Origin: Macrotis lagotis | Taxonomy: Eukaryota; Chordata; Mammalia; Peramelemorphia; Peramelidae | Length of the DNA stretch: 64,000 nt | Direction: 5' to 3' | Assembly: GCF_037893015.1 (NCBI RefSeq) | Contig: NC_133661.1 | Span: forward strand, 248,926,962-248,990,961 | Part shown: one piece after another, positions 10,750 to 21,674 of the stretch | Numbering within the stretch: the stretch's first letter is position 1 | How the letters are laid out: each line of letters starts with the position of its first letter | Position numbers and translations under genes: made by a program | Notes under the pieces: generated by a model | Told to the model about the DNA's origin: nothing | What the model saw: only the letters and a program-made list of their open reading frames with translations | Database searches by the model: none

Positions 10750-10975
10750 TAAGCTTCTGGCACTGTGTGCCAGAAATTTAAAAAGTATTATCTCATTTGA
10801 TCCTCATTACCTGGGATATAGATGCTATCATTATACCCATTTTACAGATAAGGCAAACAAAGATTAAGTGACTAGCACAGGGTTACACAAATACTAAGTG
10901 ACTGAGGCCAGATATGAGCTCAGGTCTTCCTGATCCCTGGTGCTGCACGCAACCTACTGTAACACCTACCTATCT
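10750..10975 (-). mobile_element. THER1/MIR SINE
   Basis: 'attatctcatttgatcctca', 'cccattttacagataaggca' and 'gactgaggccagatatgag' occur in order. Confidence 0.85.
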
Positions 10976-10979
10976 CTAG

Positions 10980-11400
10980 AAAGGAATAATGTCACAAGTG
11001 GAGAAAGGATGTCTCTCCTGTACTCTGCTTTGTTCAAGCTGTATCTGAAAAACTGTGTTCAAGCATAGGAGCCAGATTTTAGGAAGCAAAATTGTTAAGG
11101 TGGAAAGCATCTCTATAAAGGCAATCTGAGTGGTAATAGGAAGGTCTTGAAATCATATCATAGGGCAGAGTTGAAAGCAACAGGAGGAAGTTTGTAAGGA
11201 CAAACTTCCTTAGGGTGGGGATGGGGCTTTCTCAGGGTGGGAGCCATTCAAAGATTGGATGGGGCTGCCTCTGGAAGTAACAGATTCCTCCTCACTTCAG
11301 AAAATTGCTAATTATCAGATTTGTCATGGAGAGTGTTCTTATTCAGGAACAATTTAGACTGGTAGGATTCTAAGGTACCTTCTTTGCTGAAATTCTGTGA
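10980..11400 (+). mobile_element. L3/CR1-type LINE remnant
   Basis: 'gctgtatctgaaaaactgtg', 'aagtttgtaaggacaaactt', 'gccattcaaagattggatgg' and 'ggctgcctctggaagtaaca' follow the L3/CR1 3' region. Confidence 0.6.
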
Positions 11401-11544
11401 TTGTGAGGAGGGAAGTCATGGATGACTTCATGAAGAATATATTTGAGCCAAGCCTTGAAAGATGGTCATTGAACAAATGGATATAGAAAGGATGGAGGAG
11501 GATGGAGGAGGCTGTTCTAGACTGGCAGAATATTAGGAGCTGGA

Positions 11545-11770
11545 ACATATTTTTCATTTCAAGGTTTGCAAAGCATTTTGTGTAATTCTCATGCACTCTT
11601 CACCACAGCTCTATGACATTTGTTTATTTTTGCATTTTACAGGAAACAGATTCAGAAAGGTGACTGTACCCATTATCACATAGCTAATAAGTGATAAAGG
11701 CAGAATTCAAACCCAGGTCTTTCTTGTTTCCAAGGTTGGTCCTTTATTCACTATATTTTCCTGACTAAGC
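11545..11770 (-). mobile_element. THER1/MIR SINE
   Basis: 'ttcatttcaaggtttgcaaa', 'gcattttacaggaaacagat' and 'gcagaattcaaacccaggt' occur in order. Confidence 0.8.
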
Positions 11771-11999
11771 AGTGGTATAGACCCTGTTCTTGGGGAACAA
11801 GATGGAATACACTTTGACTAAAACACAAAAGTCATATGAGTCGTGAAAGGTCATCATCCCTTTGTATCTGTTGCCAAGTCTTCTGAATATTAATTTCTTC
11901 ATCTGTAAATGATGGACTGCATGATCTTTAAGTTCCTTCTAAGGAAAGGACTTTGAATGCCAGACTAACTGATGACTTAAAGAGGTTCAGAAGATTTAA

Positions 12000-12720
12000 C
12001 CAGGATGGCCTTGAGTTATGTTATATGAGGATTGTTTGAAGAAATTGGGAATATTTAGTTTGGAGAAAAGACTTAAGGAGAACATGAGACCTGTGCTCCC
12101 ATATTTGAAAGGCTGCCCCATTGGAAGAGGTGGCACAGTGGATAGAGTACTGGGCCTGGAGTCAGGAAAACTCATCTTCTTGAGTTCAGATTTTGTCTTA
12201 GATACTTATTAGCTGTATGATCCTGGGTAAGTCACTGAACCCTGTTGGCCTTAGTTGCCTTACTTATAAAATGGACTGCAGGACAAACTGGCAAACTACT
12301 CCATTATCTCTGCTAAGAAAACGCCAAATGGAGTCACAAAGAGTTGGACATGATTGAAAAGTGACAAGTCCACACCAACACACTGTAAGAACAATTGGGC
12401 TTATTCTGGTGGATTCCAGCAGGCAGAACTGGAAGCAAGGAGGAGAAGTGGCAAAGTGACCTATTTACGCTCCATGTCAGGGAAAAACTTCCCAACAATT
12501 TTAGCTCTCTAGAGGTGGAATGAGCAACCTTGGAAGGAAGTATCTTCATGCTCCTTGGATGTCCTCAGGCATATACTCGTCAGCTGTATTGTAGGAAGGA
12601 TTCCCTTCTGGGTATAGGTTGGATTAGAAGCCACTGAGGAACTTTGAAAATTTATAACTGGAAAAGTCTGTGCTTTCATAATTCTATAACTGCAAGGAAT
12701 GGAGAACAGAGAAGACATTG
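12000..12720 (+). mobile_element. L3/CR1-type LINE split by a SINE
   Basis: The left part is 'ttagtttggagaaaagac' and 'ccatatttgaaaggctgcc'. The right part is 'ggcagaactggaagcaagg', 'gaaaaacttcccaacaattt', 'gaggtggaatgagcaa' and 'gggtataggttggattag'. This is the L3 3' order, interrupted at about 12117-12385 by a MAR1-like SINE. Confidence 0.75.
12117..12385 (+). mobile_element. MAR1-like long SINE nested in L3
   Basis: tRNA-like head 'gtggcacagtggatagagta', core 'atcctgggtaagtcactgaa', tail 'gagtcacaaagagttggaca'. It divides the surrounding L3 copy and is therefore younger. Confidence 0.85.
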
Positions 12721-12969
12721 GAGCAAAGAAGCAAGATGAACAAAGCCTTGAATTAGGACTATTTTATCACCCCTACATACAGAATAAAGGCAAGAAAGAC
12801 CAAAGCAAGAAGCATAGAAGTATCTTGCAGTAATCTAGGGGCAGAGAATCAGGATCTAATGAGAGTGGTGGTCATGGGAATGGAAAACAGAGGATAAACA
12901 AGATCAATGGTCTCAAAGTTGCACCAAAAGGATTATAGGACCATGAGAATTATAGAATCATAACTTCCT

Positions 12970-13190
12970 AGATGTTACAGGTAGCACAAGATAGATTGTC
13001 AGACCTGAGTTCAAATCCTACTTCATATATAAGCTATGTAACTCTGGGCAAGTCATTAAACTTCCTTGGTTCTCTGTTTCCTTATCTATGAAATGGAGAT
13101 AATAATAGAACTTACCTCCTAGGATTATTGTAAGGATCAAATGAGATAATATTTGTAAAGCACATTAAAATTCATTTAAATGCTGATTAT
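12970..13190 (+). mobile_element. MIR/THER1 SINE
   Basis: 'gacctgagttcaaatcctac', 'aactctgggcaagtcattaa', 'tccttatctatgaaatgg' and 'aatatttgtaaagcac' occur in plus order. Confidence 0.85.
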
Positions 13191-13405
13191 TATTGCTGTT
13201 GTTGTTTGCTCATTTTTCAGTTGTGTCCAACTCTTTGTGACCCTTTGTGAGGTTTTTCTTAGCAAAAGTACTAGAGTGGTTTGCCACTTCCTTCTCCAGC
13301 TCATTTTACAGATGAAGAAACTGAGGCCAACAGTGTTAAGTGACTTACCCAGGGTCACAAACTAGCCAGTGTCGAAGCTAGATTTGAATTCAGGATGCCT
13401 GGATG
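13191..13405 (-). mobile_element. MAR1-like long SINE, minus
   Basis: 'ttgctgttgttgtttgctca', 'tgtgtccaactctttgtgac', 'ccttctccagctcattttac' and 'gtgacttacccagggtcac' occur in reverse-complement order. Confidence 0.9.
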
Positions 13406-13679
13406 CCCAGAAGAAAAGCATGTTTGAGGATAAAAGACAAGTCATTCAGTCTTAGAAACTTAGATACTTTAAGCTTCATTCACAATAAAGGTATGATAGC
13501 TTCAAGTAACAGTTTTGAGGACAATTTTCTTGCCCCAAATGTATTGCAGGTATCAATAGCAAATAGGTAGGGGACATATTTAGAGACTGTACTACATAGG
13601 TTTCTGGCCTTCTGCTGAGAAATAAAACATTCAAGTTTCTTTTCAAGGATGACAATTTTGAGCATTCCTACTTGAGAGA

Positions 13680-14125
13680 TGCAGGGGTCCAGCCTCTGTG
13701 GGGTTCTTGGAACCTGACAGGAGGGATAGAGTTGGTGAAATGAGTTGAGTCAACAAGTGGGTAAAGGCAGGAGCAGGTTGACTGACTGTCAGCTGCTTGG
13801 ATTTATTTTTATGGTTTCAGAATCATGTATGTTTCAAGCAAACAAGCAAGCTGAGATCATTTCCTTGGTTACAAGAGTGTACAATTTTCATCATCAATCA
13901 TATAGTTCATATGGTTACAAGTTTTAATCATGTGATTACAGGTTTAAGTAATAATCATATAGTTAAATGATTTTTTATCTCTATTCAGACCATGATGACC
14001 TTAACCTTTCTGTTACCATATTTATTACTATATTGTATAATTGTTAATTCATTTAAAGTTATTAATTAATTCTTTTAATGGAAAGTTTTTTTATATTTTT
14101 TGTGTAGGTAATGTTTTTCGATACA
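13680..14125 (-). mobile_element. Probable class II (ERVK-like) LTR
   Basis: Read on the minus strand the segment begins TGTATCG, right after a short purine run (AAGGAAG), and ends CCCTGCA, so it has TG...CA ends about 446 bp apart. AATAAA lies at 13801-13806 (as TTTATT on plus), about 120 bases before the end. The terminal part (GGTTCCAAGAACCCC, then GGACCCC) is like betaretrovirus-type LTR ends. Together with the env-like frame upstream this suggests a 3' LTR. No matching 5' LTR lies in the window, and no target duplication could be confirmed. Confidence 0.5.
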
Positions 14126-14830
14126 CTTCCTTAACAATCTGTAGTGAGGGTCTTTATGCTTGTCCACCCATCCATTAACTCTTACAATAACCAATTTTTC
14201 TTTCAGGCCTTGTTGGTAGAAGCCACAGTTTCTGTGACTTTTTTATTCTTTCCCATGAAACTAAGGCTGCTGGAGTTCACATATCAGTCACCTGTACTAA
14301 CTATTTTCTCACCATCTTTTTCATATATTCCTGTGTATGGTAACAGGGGCAAAACTATTAATTTCCCTGGAATTCTATCTGACCCATCTTGTATCTGTTT
14401 TCCCTGTATATATTCTGGCATCTCCTTGGAATTCCCAGTGCTGGGTTTTCCAGAGATTTCATAATGTTGAAGCCTTTTGTATGCCTCAGAGAGAGGCAGT
14501 CCTGTTAAATTTGGACAGAGTTTACAATCTGTTTTATTCAAGGAATTTTTCTGAAATCCTTCCTTTATAGTCATTCCAGTATTAGGGTGAGTAAATATTG
14601 TAATCATTAATAAACCTATAAATATTGGTATGCATGAAATCCCTATATATATTGAAGAAGGAAATGTTGTTCCATCAGTCAGTGTGACTGCCTTGAGTCT
14701 TCTTGCTGCGACTCTGTCAAACAGCTTAGAGACCCTAGCTCCCAAAAGAGAGAACTTCAGCCTTGACTTCCTTCTCCTAAGGTGAAACAAACCATAGAAG
14801 ATTTTTGAAATATAATCATTTTCTCACCAC
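14126..14830 (-). pseudogene. env-like relic of an endogenous retrovirus
   Basis: An open frame of about 168 codons (14284-14790, minus) starts without ATG, just after an acceptor-like TTTGTTTCACCTTAG. It shows an arginine-rich N-terminal stretch (RRRKSRLK), a hydrophobic segment at about residues 47-64 and then a polar part with an NKT glycosylation site. That order resembles the leader and start of surface protein in betaretrovirus-like env genes. The frame ends at a stop near 14284, more stops follow, and an LTR-like segment comes next, so most of env is missing. No gag, pro or pol was seen. The reading is by architecture only; it could be an unrelated frame. Confidence 0.4.
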
Positions 14831-14887
14831 TGTTCCTTGCTAAATGTTCTACATGCTTCTTGTCATTGACCAGCACTCATCCTCCAT

Positions 14888-14940
14888 TCATTTATTCATC
14901 CATCCATCCATCCATTCATTCATCCATCCATCCAATCATC
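14888..14940. repeat. (CATC)n microsatellite
   Basis: CATC units with CATT interruptions. Confidence 0.9.
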
Positions 14941-14949
14941 AATTCGTGA

Positions 14950-15540
14950 ATATTCATTTTGCAATTCAACATGTAATGTGTAGTTGGTGCTGGGAATTTG
15001 AATAAGAATTATGGATAAGAATTGATACATGCTTTTATGGAGTTTACAATCCAGTAGGGTGAGAAGATAAAATAATAATTAAACAATCTTAGAGGATAAG
15101 TGCAGTAGAGAGTTACAAAACCAAAGTTCTTTGTAAGGTCTGAGAAAATCAGAGCATCTTCATGCAAGAGATGACATTTGAGTTAAAGGATGGATAAGAA
15201 TTCATGAAATAAAGACAGAGAATATTTCAAATACAAAGAGCAGAATGAGTAACAAACATTTGGTTGGACTGTGGGTGAGCAATATGAGATGGCTTTGGAA
15301 AAACAGTGGTATTGGCTTTTGGGAAAACCCTGGGAAGAATTTTAATTTTAATCAATCAATAAACATTTATTAAGCACCTACTATGTGCCAGACACTATAC
15401 TAAGTTCTCTGCTTTAAACAATAGTAACTATTGAAGGTATTTTGAGGGGAATAATGACCAAGTCTATATGTAAGGAAGATTCTTCTGTCTATACAGGATA
15501 GATTGAAGTGGGAAGGGAGTAGAAATGAGAGGACTTCTTT
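14950..15540 (-). mobile_element. L2-type LINE remnants
   Basis: 'gcttttatggagtttacaat' and 'gacatttgagttaaagg' are the reverse of L2 3' text. A second, clearer L2 3' end starts at 15348 with 'atcaatcaataaacatttat' and 'ctatgtgccagacactatac'. Confidence 0.65.
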
Positions 15541-15569
15541 GAAAGTTATTGTAATAATTTTGGTGAGTA

Positions 15570-15765
15570 GTCATATTAATATCTAACATTTATATAATAT
15601 TATATTCAGGCAATGTGCTAATGCTGCACAATTATTATCTCATTTGATCCTCCCAACAACCCTGGGAGGTATTTCTATTATTATTATTATTATCCTCATT
15701 TTACAGGTGGGGAAACTGAGGCAAAGGGTGACTTGCCCAGAGTCCCACAGTAATGATGATTTATA
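15570..15765 (-). mobile_element. THER1/MIR SINE
   Basis: 'atctcatttgatcctcccaa', 'cattttacaggtggggaaac' and 'gtgacttgcccagagtccc' occur in order. Confidence 0.85.
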
Positions 15766-15769
15766 AAGT

Positions 15770-16495
15770 GGTAGTGGTGGGAATGAAGATGAGCATTCAT
15801 TTGTAAGCCTTTTCCATTCCCTATATATACACCCCACACCCCCAATCTTTTTCCCATCTATACTCACAAGACTTTTCCAGTATATACTGTTCCCTTCCAA
15901 CTAGATCTCAATGTTCTAGGTCACATATTTAGCCCAAATGTTGTTTAGCAAGTTCATTCTGTCATGATTGAGACTTAGCCAAGTAGTTGGGAGAGAAGGG
16001 AGAGGAGAGATGACTAACCAGAGATGAATCCAACTGGGCACTGACCAAAGCAGCAAAAGGGACAGTGTTCCAAGGTGAATGATATCACCCAGGCTTTACC
16101 CAGAATCCCTGCTTCTCACTGCACAGACAAAAGGGAGTCAGTACCACTGATCTGGGAGGACTGATGGAGAAAGATGAATAAAGCCCTAAGCCGAAAGGGC
16201 TAATTCATGAACTGTGGGGGTTGAGTTCTCTCATTGAAGCTCCTAGACTTCCAGGAACTAGTCGAGATAGGTGAGAAGCTGGGACTTCTTTAGGGACCCA
16301 AAAGACCCAAAAGATGGGAAAGGTCACAGAGACCTCAGGAAACCTGATAGGAGATTCTCAAGGAATGATCACCTCTCTCACACATTCTCCCATGCAGAAT
16401 TGTGTGAGATGAGGGAAATTTTCTTGACTCTGCCTAGAGATGTTGGGAACTTGAGCTGATGCTTTCTTGGGTCATTGGCTATTTTTCTTAGCAAT
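15770..16495. other. Unassigned, GC-richer stretch with AATAAA
   Basis: No similarity recognised. The part at 15950-16460 is less AT-rich than its surroundings and holds 'gatgaataaagccctaagc' near 16176. A worn LTR is possible, but I saw no paired ends. Confidence 0.35.
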
Positions 16496-16499
16496 GCTT

Positions 16500-16745
16500 T
16501 GCAATGTCAAATCTGGCCTCAGTACTTTTCCAGTTGTGTGACAGTGAGCAAGACTTAACTTCTCTGCCTGCCTCAGTTTCCTCAATTCTAAAATGGAGAT
16601 AATAATTATATAATAAATATATTAAATAATAATTATAATAATTATAGCACCTTCTTCCAGGGTTGATGTGAGAATCAACTAAGGGAATATTTGTAAAGCA
16701 TGGTGTCTGGTATGCAGTAGGTGCTTAATAAATGTTTGTTCCAAC
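16500..16745 (+). mobile_element. MIR/THER1 SINE with L2-type end
   Basis: 'tgcctcagtttcctcaattc' and 'aatatttgtaaagcatgg', then 'agtaggtgcttaataaatgt'. An AT-rich expansion lies at 16598-16648. Confidence 0.8.
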
Positions 16746-16847
16746 CCTGCCTGCTTCAGTTTTGTCTTATTTGAATAATTAATGCCTATGTAACAATACT
16801 CCGCTCATAGGTTTATTACAGTGTACAAAGTTATAGTTAAATTGCTA

Positions 16848-16980
16848 TTATTGTTGTTCAGTTATATTCCAGTTGTGTCTTACTCTTCATGATCTCATAT
16901 GGGGTTTTCTTGGCCAAGAGTGGTTTGCCAAGTCCTTCTCCAAACATTTAAGTATCAGCTATTATTACTTTGAGATGAAC
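16848..16980 (-). mobile_element. MAR1-like SINE, partial, minus
   Basis: 'attgttgttcagttatattc', 'ccagttgtgtcttactcttc' and 'ggggttttcttggccaag' are present. The head is missing. Confidence 0.8.
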
Positions 16981-17181
16981 ATAGTCCTGATTTTTCTTTT
17001 CTTTCTTTTCTTTCCGTTTTTTTTTTTTTGCAAGGCAAACGGGGTTAAGTGGCTTGCCCAAGGCCACACAGCTAGGTAATTATTAAGTGTCTGAGGCCGG
17101 ATTTGAACCCAGGTACTCCTGACTCCAGGGTTAGTGCTTTATCCATTGCACCACCTAGCTGCCCCAATAGTCCTGATTTTT
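16981..17181 (-). mobile_element. WSINE1-like SINE with exact 15-bp target duplication
   Basis: The SINE occupies about 16996-17166: poly(T), 'gcaaggcaaacggggttaag' and ending 'gctgcccc'. It is flanked by identical 15-mers atagtcctgattttt at 16981-16995 and 17167-17181. The exact duplication indicates a young insertion. Confidence 0.95.
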
Positions 17182-17264
17182 TAAAACCTCTAAAACTTAT
17201 AAAACAGAATGAAGGGGAAGGGAAAAATCATTTGCTTTATTTAAAAAATTATTCTCTTTATGGA

Positions 17265-17455
17265 AGGACAGTGGATAGAGTGCTGGGTGAGAAATCAGGA
17301 AGGTTTGAGTTCAAATCCTGTCTCAGATACTTACTAGCTATATACCTAGGAAAGTAGCTTAATCTCTCTCAGCCTCAGTTTTCTCAACTGTAACATGAAG
17401 AGAGCTGAATTCGATGACCTCCAAAGTTCCTTCCAGCTCTCAATATAAGTCCTTT
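17265..17455 (+). mobile_element. MIR SINE
   Basis: 'gacagtggatagagtgctgg', 'gtttgagttcaaatcctgtc' and 'agttccttccagctct' occur in order. Confidence 0.8.
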
Positions 17456-17629
17456 AAGTTCTTGCTATAGTTCCTTTAATTCACTAGTTCTAAGTTTGAC
17501 TTACAAACCTTTCTACTACTCAAAGGTAATTTTGTGTAGTATTATGGGGTAGAGTATTTTATAGCCAGAAGAAACTGAATTCCAGTCAAGCTCTTGACCT
17601 AACTGTCTGGGTGATGGTGAATAGCTGAT

Positions 17630-17920
17630 TAGACCTCTCTGAACCAAATTGGTGTTTCCTCATCTATACCTTGAATGGGGGTTACCTCAACCAAGCTGAG
17701 ACCTGGAAAAGACCTTGTTTTAGAAAGACCAATGTCATCCATAGCATCTCAGGTCATCACCAAGTCATTTTGATTGTTGTCCTGCCATTGGGCTTTGATG
17801 ACTTTGGAAGAGTGAAGAAGATGACTTTGTGTAGCTCAACCTCACTTAAATCTAATTCAGGCACAAGTCAAGACATCACCCCATGAAATCACTGGTCTTC
17901 TTTAAAAACAAAGGGAAAAA
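17630..17920 (-). mobile_element. Second marsupial SINE family (MAR4-like), minus
   Basis: On the minus strand it reads 'ttaaagaagaccagtgattt', then 'gaattagatttaagtgagg' and, near the end, 'ttttccaggtctcagcttgg'. It is the same 5' sequence as the elements at 54255-54590 and 60640-60945 but has a different 3' half. The family name is from memory. Confidence 0.65.
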
Positions 17921-18179
17921 ACAAACATACCCAAAAGAACAACAACAATGGGAAGCAAGGATACTTACACTAGTTATCTTTAAGAATTGCTTAATTAATC
18001 CATCATCAAACACTGTTAGGAAAGTACTATATAAAACTGTAAAGTATTATAAAATGTGACCTAATAATATGTTTCCTAAGTTTGCACTAACTGATGGAAT
18101 TGTAAGGTAGGACACAGTCTATAAACTCCAAGATGATACCTGATATCTCACTTAAATTTTGTTTTTCCTTATCACCCAT

Positions 18180-18330
18180 TCCAATATGTCATAGACCCTC
18201 TTGGGACTCTCAAAATAATGTTATTAAATGCATAAAATAATATATGTGGGATCACAAAGGAAACTAATTATTTTAAAATTTAATGATCAAAATGCTAAAA
18301 AAAAAGTGCTTTACCTAATGTGCTTTGGTA
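18180..18330. mobile_element. hAT-like DNA transposon fragment
   Basis: 'catagaccctcttggg', 'aataatgttattaaatgcat' and 'gatcacaaaggaaactaatt' match the 8897-9092 family. Confidence 0.6.
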
Positions 18331-18419
18331 AATAAATGTATGACAGAAGCAAGCTGAATAATAGTGAAAAGCCAGTTTATAATTCAAATTTTGTCTCTGA
18401 ATAATCTGGTTGTTTCTAT

Positions 18420-19079
18420 ATGGTATCTTTATCTCAACACTTTCCGAGCTATTATGTGAAAAGTCAGTCACCAAGTACTTAAGTGCTTACAGTGTGCCAA
18501 GTCTTGTGAAATGGATGAGGAAGGAAGTAGACTATAGATGAACCACCTTGCTGGGATGATATAGGGAAAGTCTGAGTAGGCTCTGACAATGTTGAGGTCG
18601 AAGAAGAAGCAAAGTAGCAGAAAGAAGTGAAAGGAAAGGGAATAGAATAATTAGAATAATTCAATTCAACAAGACTTTTTAGGCAACTATTATACATGGT
18701 TTGGAGTTCTGAGAATACAGAGAAGAAAAGTTACTCAGTCCCTAGCCTCAAGGAACTCAAAATGAAATTGGGAAATGAAAAACTAAGTGTACAAATCAAA
18801 TCCAGACCTTTAAAAACTACCAAAAGTCCTTTAAGACCTCCACTTCACTTTCCCAGGCCTATCTTTTCTTCAGGTTAAAGACTTCTAGTTCTCCCAACCA
18901 TCTCCTAAGGCATGAAGTAGAGATGCTTCACCATCCTGGATGCTTTCTATGGCTGCTCTCCAGTTATTCTGAGTCTTCCTAGATTCCTGAAAACAGCAAC
19001 CTGATGTGGTCAGACCAGGAAGGATAAGTGAGGTTCTCACTTCTCTCATTATGAATATCCAATATTCAGAGAAATAAGA
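18420..19079. other. Mostly unassigned, with short L2-type pieces
   Basis: L2-like text occurs at 18460-18520 ('agtacttaagtgcttac') and 18655-18775 ('ctcaaggaactcaaaatg'). Nothing coding. Confidence 0.45.
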
Positions 19080-19325
19080 TGAGGATAGTGAAGGATCTGA
19101 AGACTATATGATATAAAGATCATAGAATTGGGATTATTTAGCCTGGAGAAGAGAAGATTTAGAGGGAACATGCCAGCTGTTCTCAAGTATTTAAAGATCT
19201 ATCACATGGGAAAATTGATTCTTATTCATTAGTCACAGAATAGAAATTGCAGCAAGATTGAGAATTTATATAAGGTATAATTAATAATGAGATTGTTTTG
19301 AAATAAGATAGGCTACTTCAGGGGT
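19080..19325 (+). mobile_element. L3/CR1-type LINE remnant
   Basis: 'tttagcctggagaagagaag' and 'gctgttctcaagtatttaaa' match the L3 3' region. Confidence 0.7.
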
Positions 19326-19369
19326 GCTACCCTTTGCCCCTTATTTGAGACCAACAGAAATCTAGATTG

Positions 19370-19502
19370 CCATTTGTTTTTGGCAAAGTAATGGGGTTAA
19401 GTGACTTGCTCAAGGTCACACAGCCAGATAATTATTAAGTGCCTCAAGTTCTCCTGACTCCAGGGCCAGTGCTCTATCCACTGCACCACCCAGCTGCCCA
19501 AG
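19370..19502 (-). mobile_element. tRNA-derived SINE, minus
   Basis: 'atggggttaagtgacttgct' to 'accacccagctgccca', with an internal loss after 'aagtgcctcaag'. Confidence 0.9.
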
Positions 19503-19589
19503 GATTGCCCCTTTTTTAAAAAAAAAGAATTGATTCCTGTCTAATCCAGATTGGATGTTTTGCGGTTCCATCCAATCCTAAAATTCTGT

Positions 19590-19990
19590 TATTTGCTCCC
19601 ATTAGACTGTAAGTTCTTCAAGGTCAGACACTATCTTTTGTCTTTCTATCTCTTATGCTTAGCAAAGTACCTAACAAATAGACAGCCTTTAATAAATATT
19701 AATTGACTTACTTACTGACCTGCACTCACCCATTTCTTTGCCTTCATGGATGCCCTTGAGAAAGCAGCATGGATTAACAATGAAAGATCTCCAGACTGAG
19801 ACAGGATATTGGATTCATATCCCACTTTGGATGCTTATTAGCTGTGGGACCATAAGCAAATCACTTAACATCTCAGAGTCTCTATTTTCTCCTCTATAAA
19901 GTGGGAATAATAAGAGCACCTATCTTATTAGAGTTCTTTGAGAGTCATGAAGTCTTCAAAACACTGTTAATCTTAAAATGTCATTTGAAT
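19590..19990 (+). mobile_element. L2 3' end then MIR SINE
   Basis: L2: 'agactgtaagttcttcaagg' to 'taataaatattaattgac' (19600-19710). MIR: 'ggattcatatcccactttgg' to 'aaaacactgttaatcttaaa' (19755-19990). Confidence 0.75.
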
Positions 19991-20019
19991 TCTTACCCAT
20001 CTCTAATTAATATAAGATC

Positions 20020-20240
20020 TTAGAGATCCTTGTTTTGTGTCATGGATTCCTTTGTGAAGACTATAGACCCATTCTCAGAATAAATTATTTAAATGTATGA
20101 AATAATAATAATAATAATTATGGAGTATTACAAAGGAAACCCATTAAACTGCAAAATAGTAATAAAGATATTACTGAAAACCAAATTCACAGACCCTCGG
20201 AAATTTCCCTTGGGACTTATGGTTAAGAGTCCCTGAGGAA
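20020..20240. mobile_element. hAT-like DNA transposon
   Basis: 'agatccttgttttgtgtcat', 'gacccattctcagaataaat' and 'ttatggttaagagtccctga'. Same family as 8897-9092, with an internal (AAT)n run at 20103-20120. Confidence 0.7.
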
Positions 20241-20569
20241 CTCTAGAAACCATCTAGCTCAATTTGCTCATTTTGTAACAAGGAAACTGAGACCCAGGAA
20301 TGTCAAATGAAGGACTTTGTAAAAGCATTATATATGAACATCTCTTATGATTATCATTGTCTAAGGTCTTAGGGAGTATACATATCTGGAACCAGGCCTC
20401 AAACTCAGGTCCTCTACTGTCAAATCCTCTATTCTTGTATCTAAATCAAGACAACTTCCTCCCCATATTCCTCTTGGATCTCCCCATCTATTGTTGTTGA
20501 ACCATCTGCTGAGCCTTCAATGAAAAACAGAACATTCTTAAAATTCCAGTAAAAAGTCACAGAATTCCA

Positions 20570-21060
20570 AAATCCTTATTATGCAAATCTAGTTTAATAA
20601 GACTGTGCATTATGTCTTTATTAAAATAAAAGCAACAAGAAAGTCAGGAAAGAGAACAATAATATCCCTCCACCCTGTGAGCCATGATTTGGGATGTGAG
20701 GTGTGCCTGAATAGCTCAAAGTCAGTGTGAAAAATGACAAGATTAGAAACCTTTGCATTGGAGACTTGGATAAAGGTAAGACCTTTAAAGGAGCCAAGGT
20801 TCAGATTCTTCTCGATAGCCAAAGCAGTAGCTATAATCAAGGCACTTTCAACTGGTAAGCAATTGGCAAAACTCAATCCAGGTGGCTGCAATGTCAAACT
20901 AAGCCTGTGGTCACCTTTACAGGTAGAAAAGAAAAAAATTCATGCAATCAGCAGTTATTCTTCAGGGTTCCCTGTGAGCAGAAAAGGGTTTTGTCAGTCA
21001 AAGGATTAAAGATTTACAAGGAGATTAATCTTTGCCAGAAAGACTTGTAGAATAACCCAG
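20570..21060 (-). other. Unidentified region open on both strands, with AATAAA
   Basis: The minus strand has a 95-codon frame (20610-20897) and the plus strand a 91-codon frame (20734-21009). On the minus strand AATAAA occurs about 15 bases before the stop of the frame. I do not recognise either protein. The minus frame has alternating hydrophobic and charged stretches (ALIIATALAIEKNLNLG) that look more protein-like than neighbouring shadows. A processed pseudogene or retroelement piece is possible. Confidence 0.3.
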
Positions 21061-21671
21061 TGGGGAGGGAGTTCTACCAGTCAACTGTTATATGATACAT
21101 AGATGTATTAGGGGAAAATTTCACCCCGACTTCCTCACCTCTTAGTTTAGTTATAACAGCCTATGGCATGGATTAGCTATGTGATCCTGGGCAACTTAAC
21201 ATCTGTAAGAGAGGAAACCTGTAAATATTAGAGATAGTGCTGTAAAATGCAGAGATTGATAGACAGTTTCCTCATTCATGAGTTCCTTATGTCAGTGAAA
21301 TGCCAGGTCCAATCTTTAGCTGTCATTCACCTCCCTACAGAATTGTCCTTGGTCAAAGGGATCATGGATGAGCCTAACAGTTCCCATCTTATCTGTTTGG
21401 TGTTATCAAGACAATATTGTAAGAAAACGTGTATTGGAGTCCTTGTTATATTGGTATCAATAATACACAAGATAGGAAGAAGAAAGAAAACCTTCCACAC
21501 AGCCACCTTTTGTCTCTACCAATTTGCTTCCACACTTAATGATCTGTAAATTTGTCTGCACCCCATCTCCCCAGTCAATACTATTTAGATACAACCAGTG
21601 CAAGTCTTATCTTGACTCTACTTGACCTTTTCTCAGTTTGGTAGAGCTCTATAGAGTTTATGTTCCATTAA
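21061..21671. other. Unassigned intergenic stretch
   Basis: No gene or repeat recognised. A 100-codon plus frame at 21247-21549 has no features that support coding. Confidence 0.45.
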
Positions 21672-21674
21672 ATA

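Noticed and set aside
10572-10781. Lysine/glycine/arginine-rich frame
   Set aside because: Low-complexity translation of the purine-only tract.
14888-14940. CRISPR-like array of short repeats
   Set aside because: It is a simple CATC microsatellite, and this is vertebrate DNA.
16160-16460. LTR with AATAAA
   Set aside because: Only the AATAAA and composition suggest it; no TG...CA ends or paired copy could be found, so it is left unassigned.
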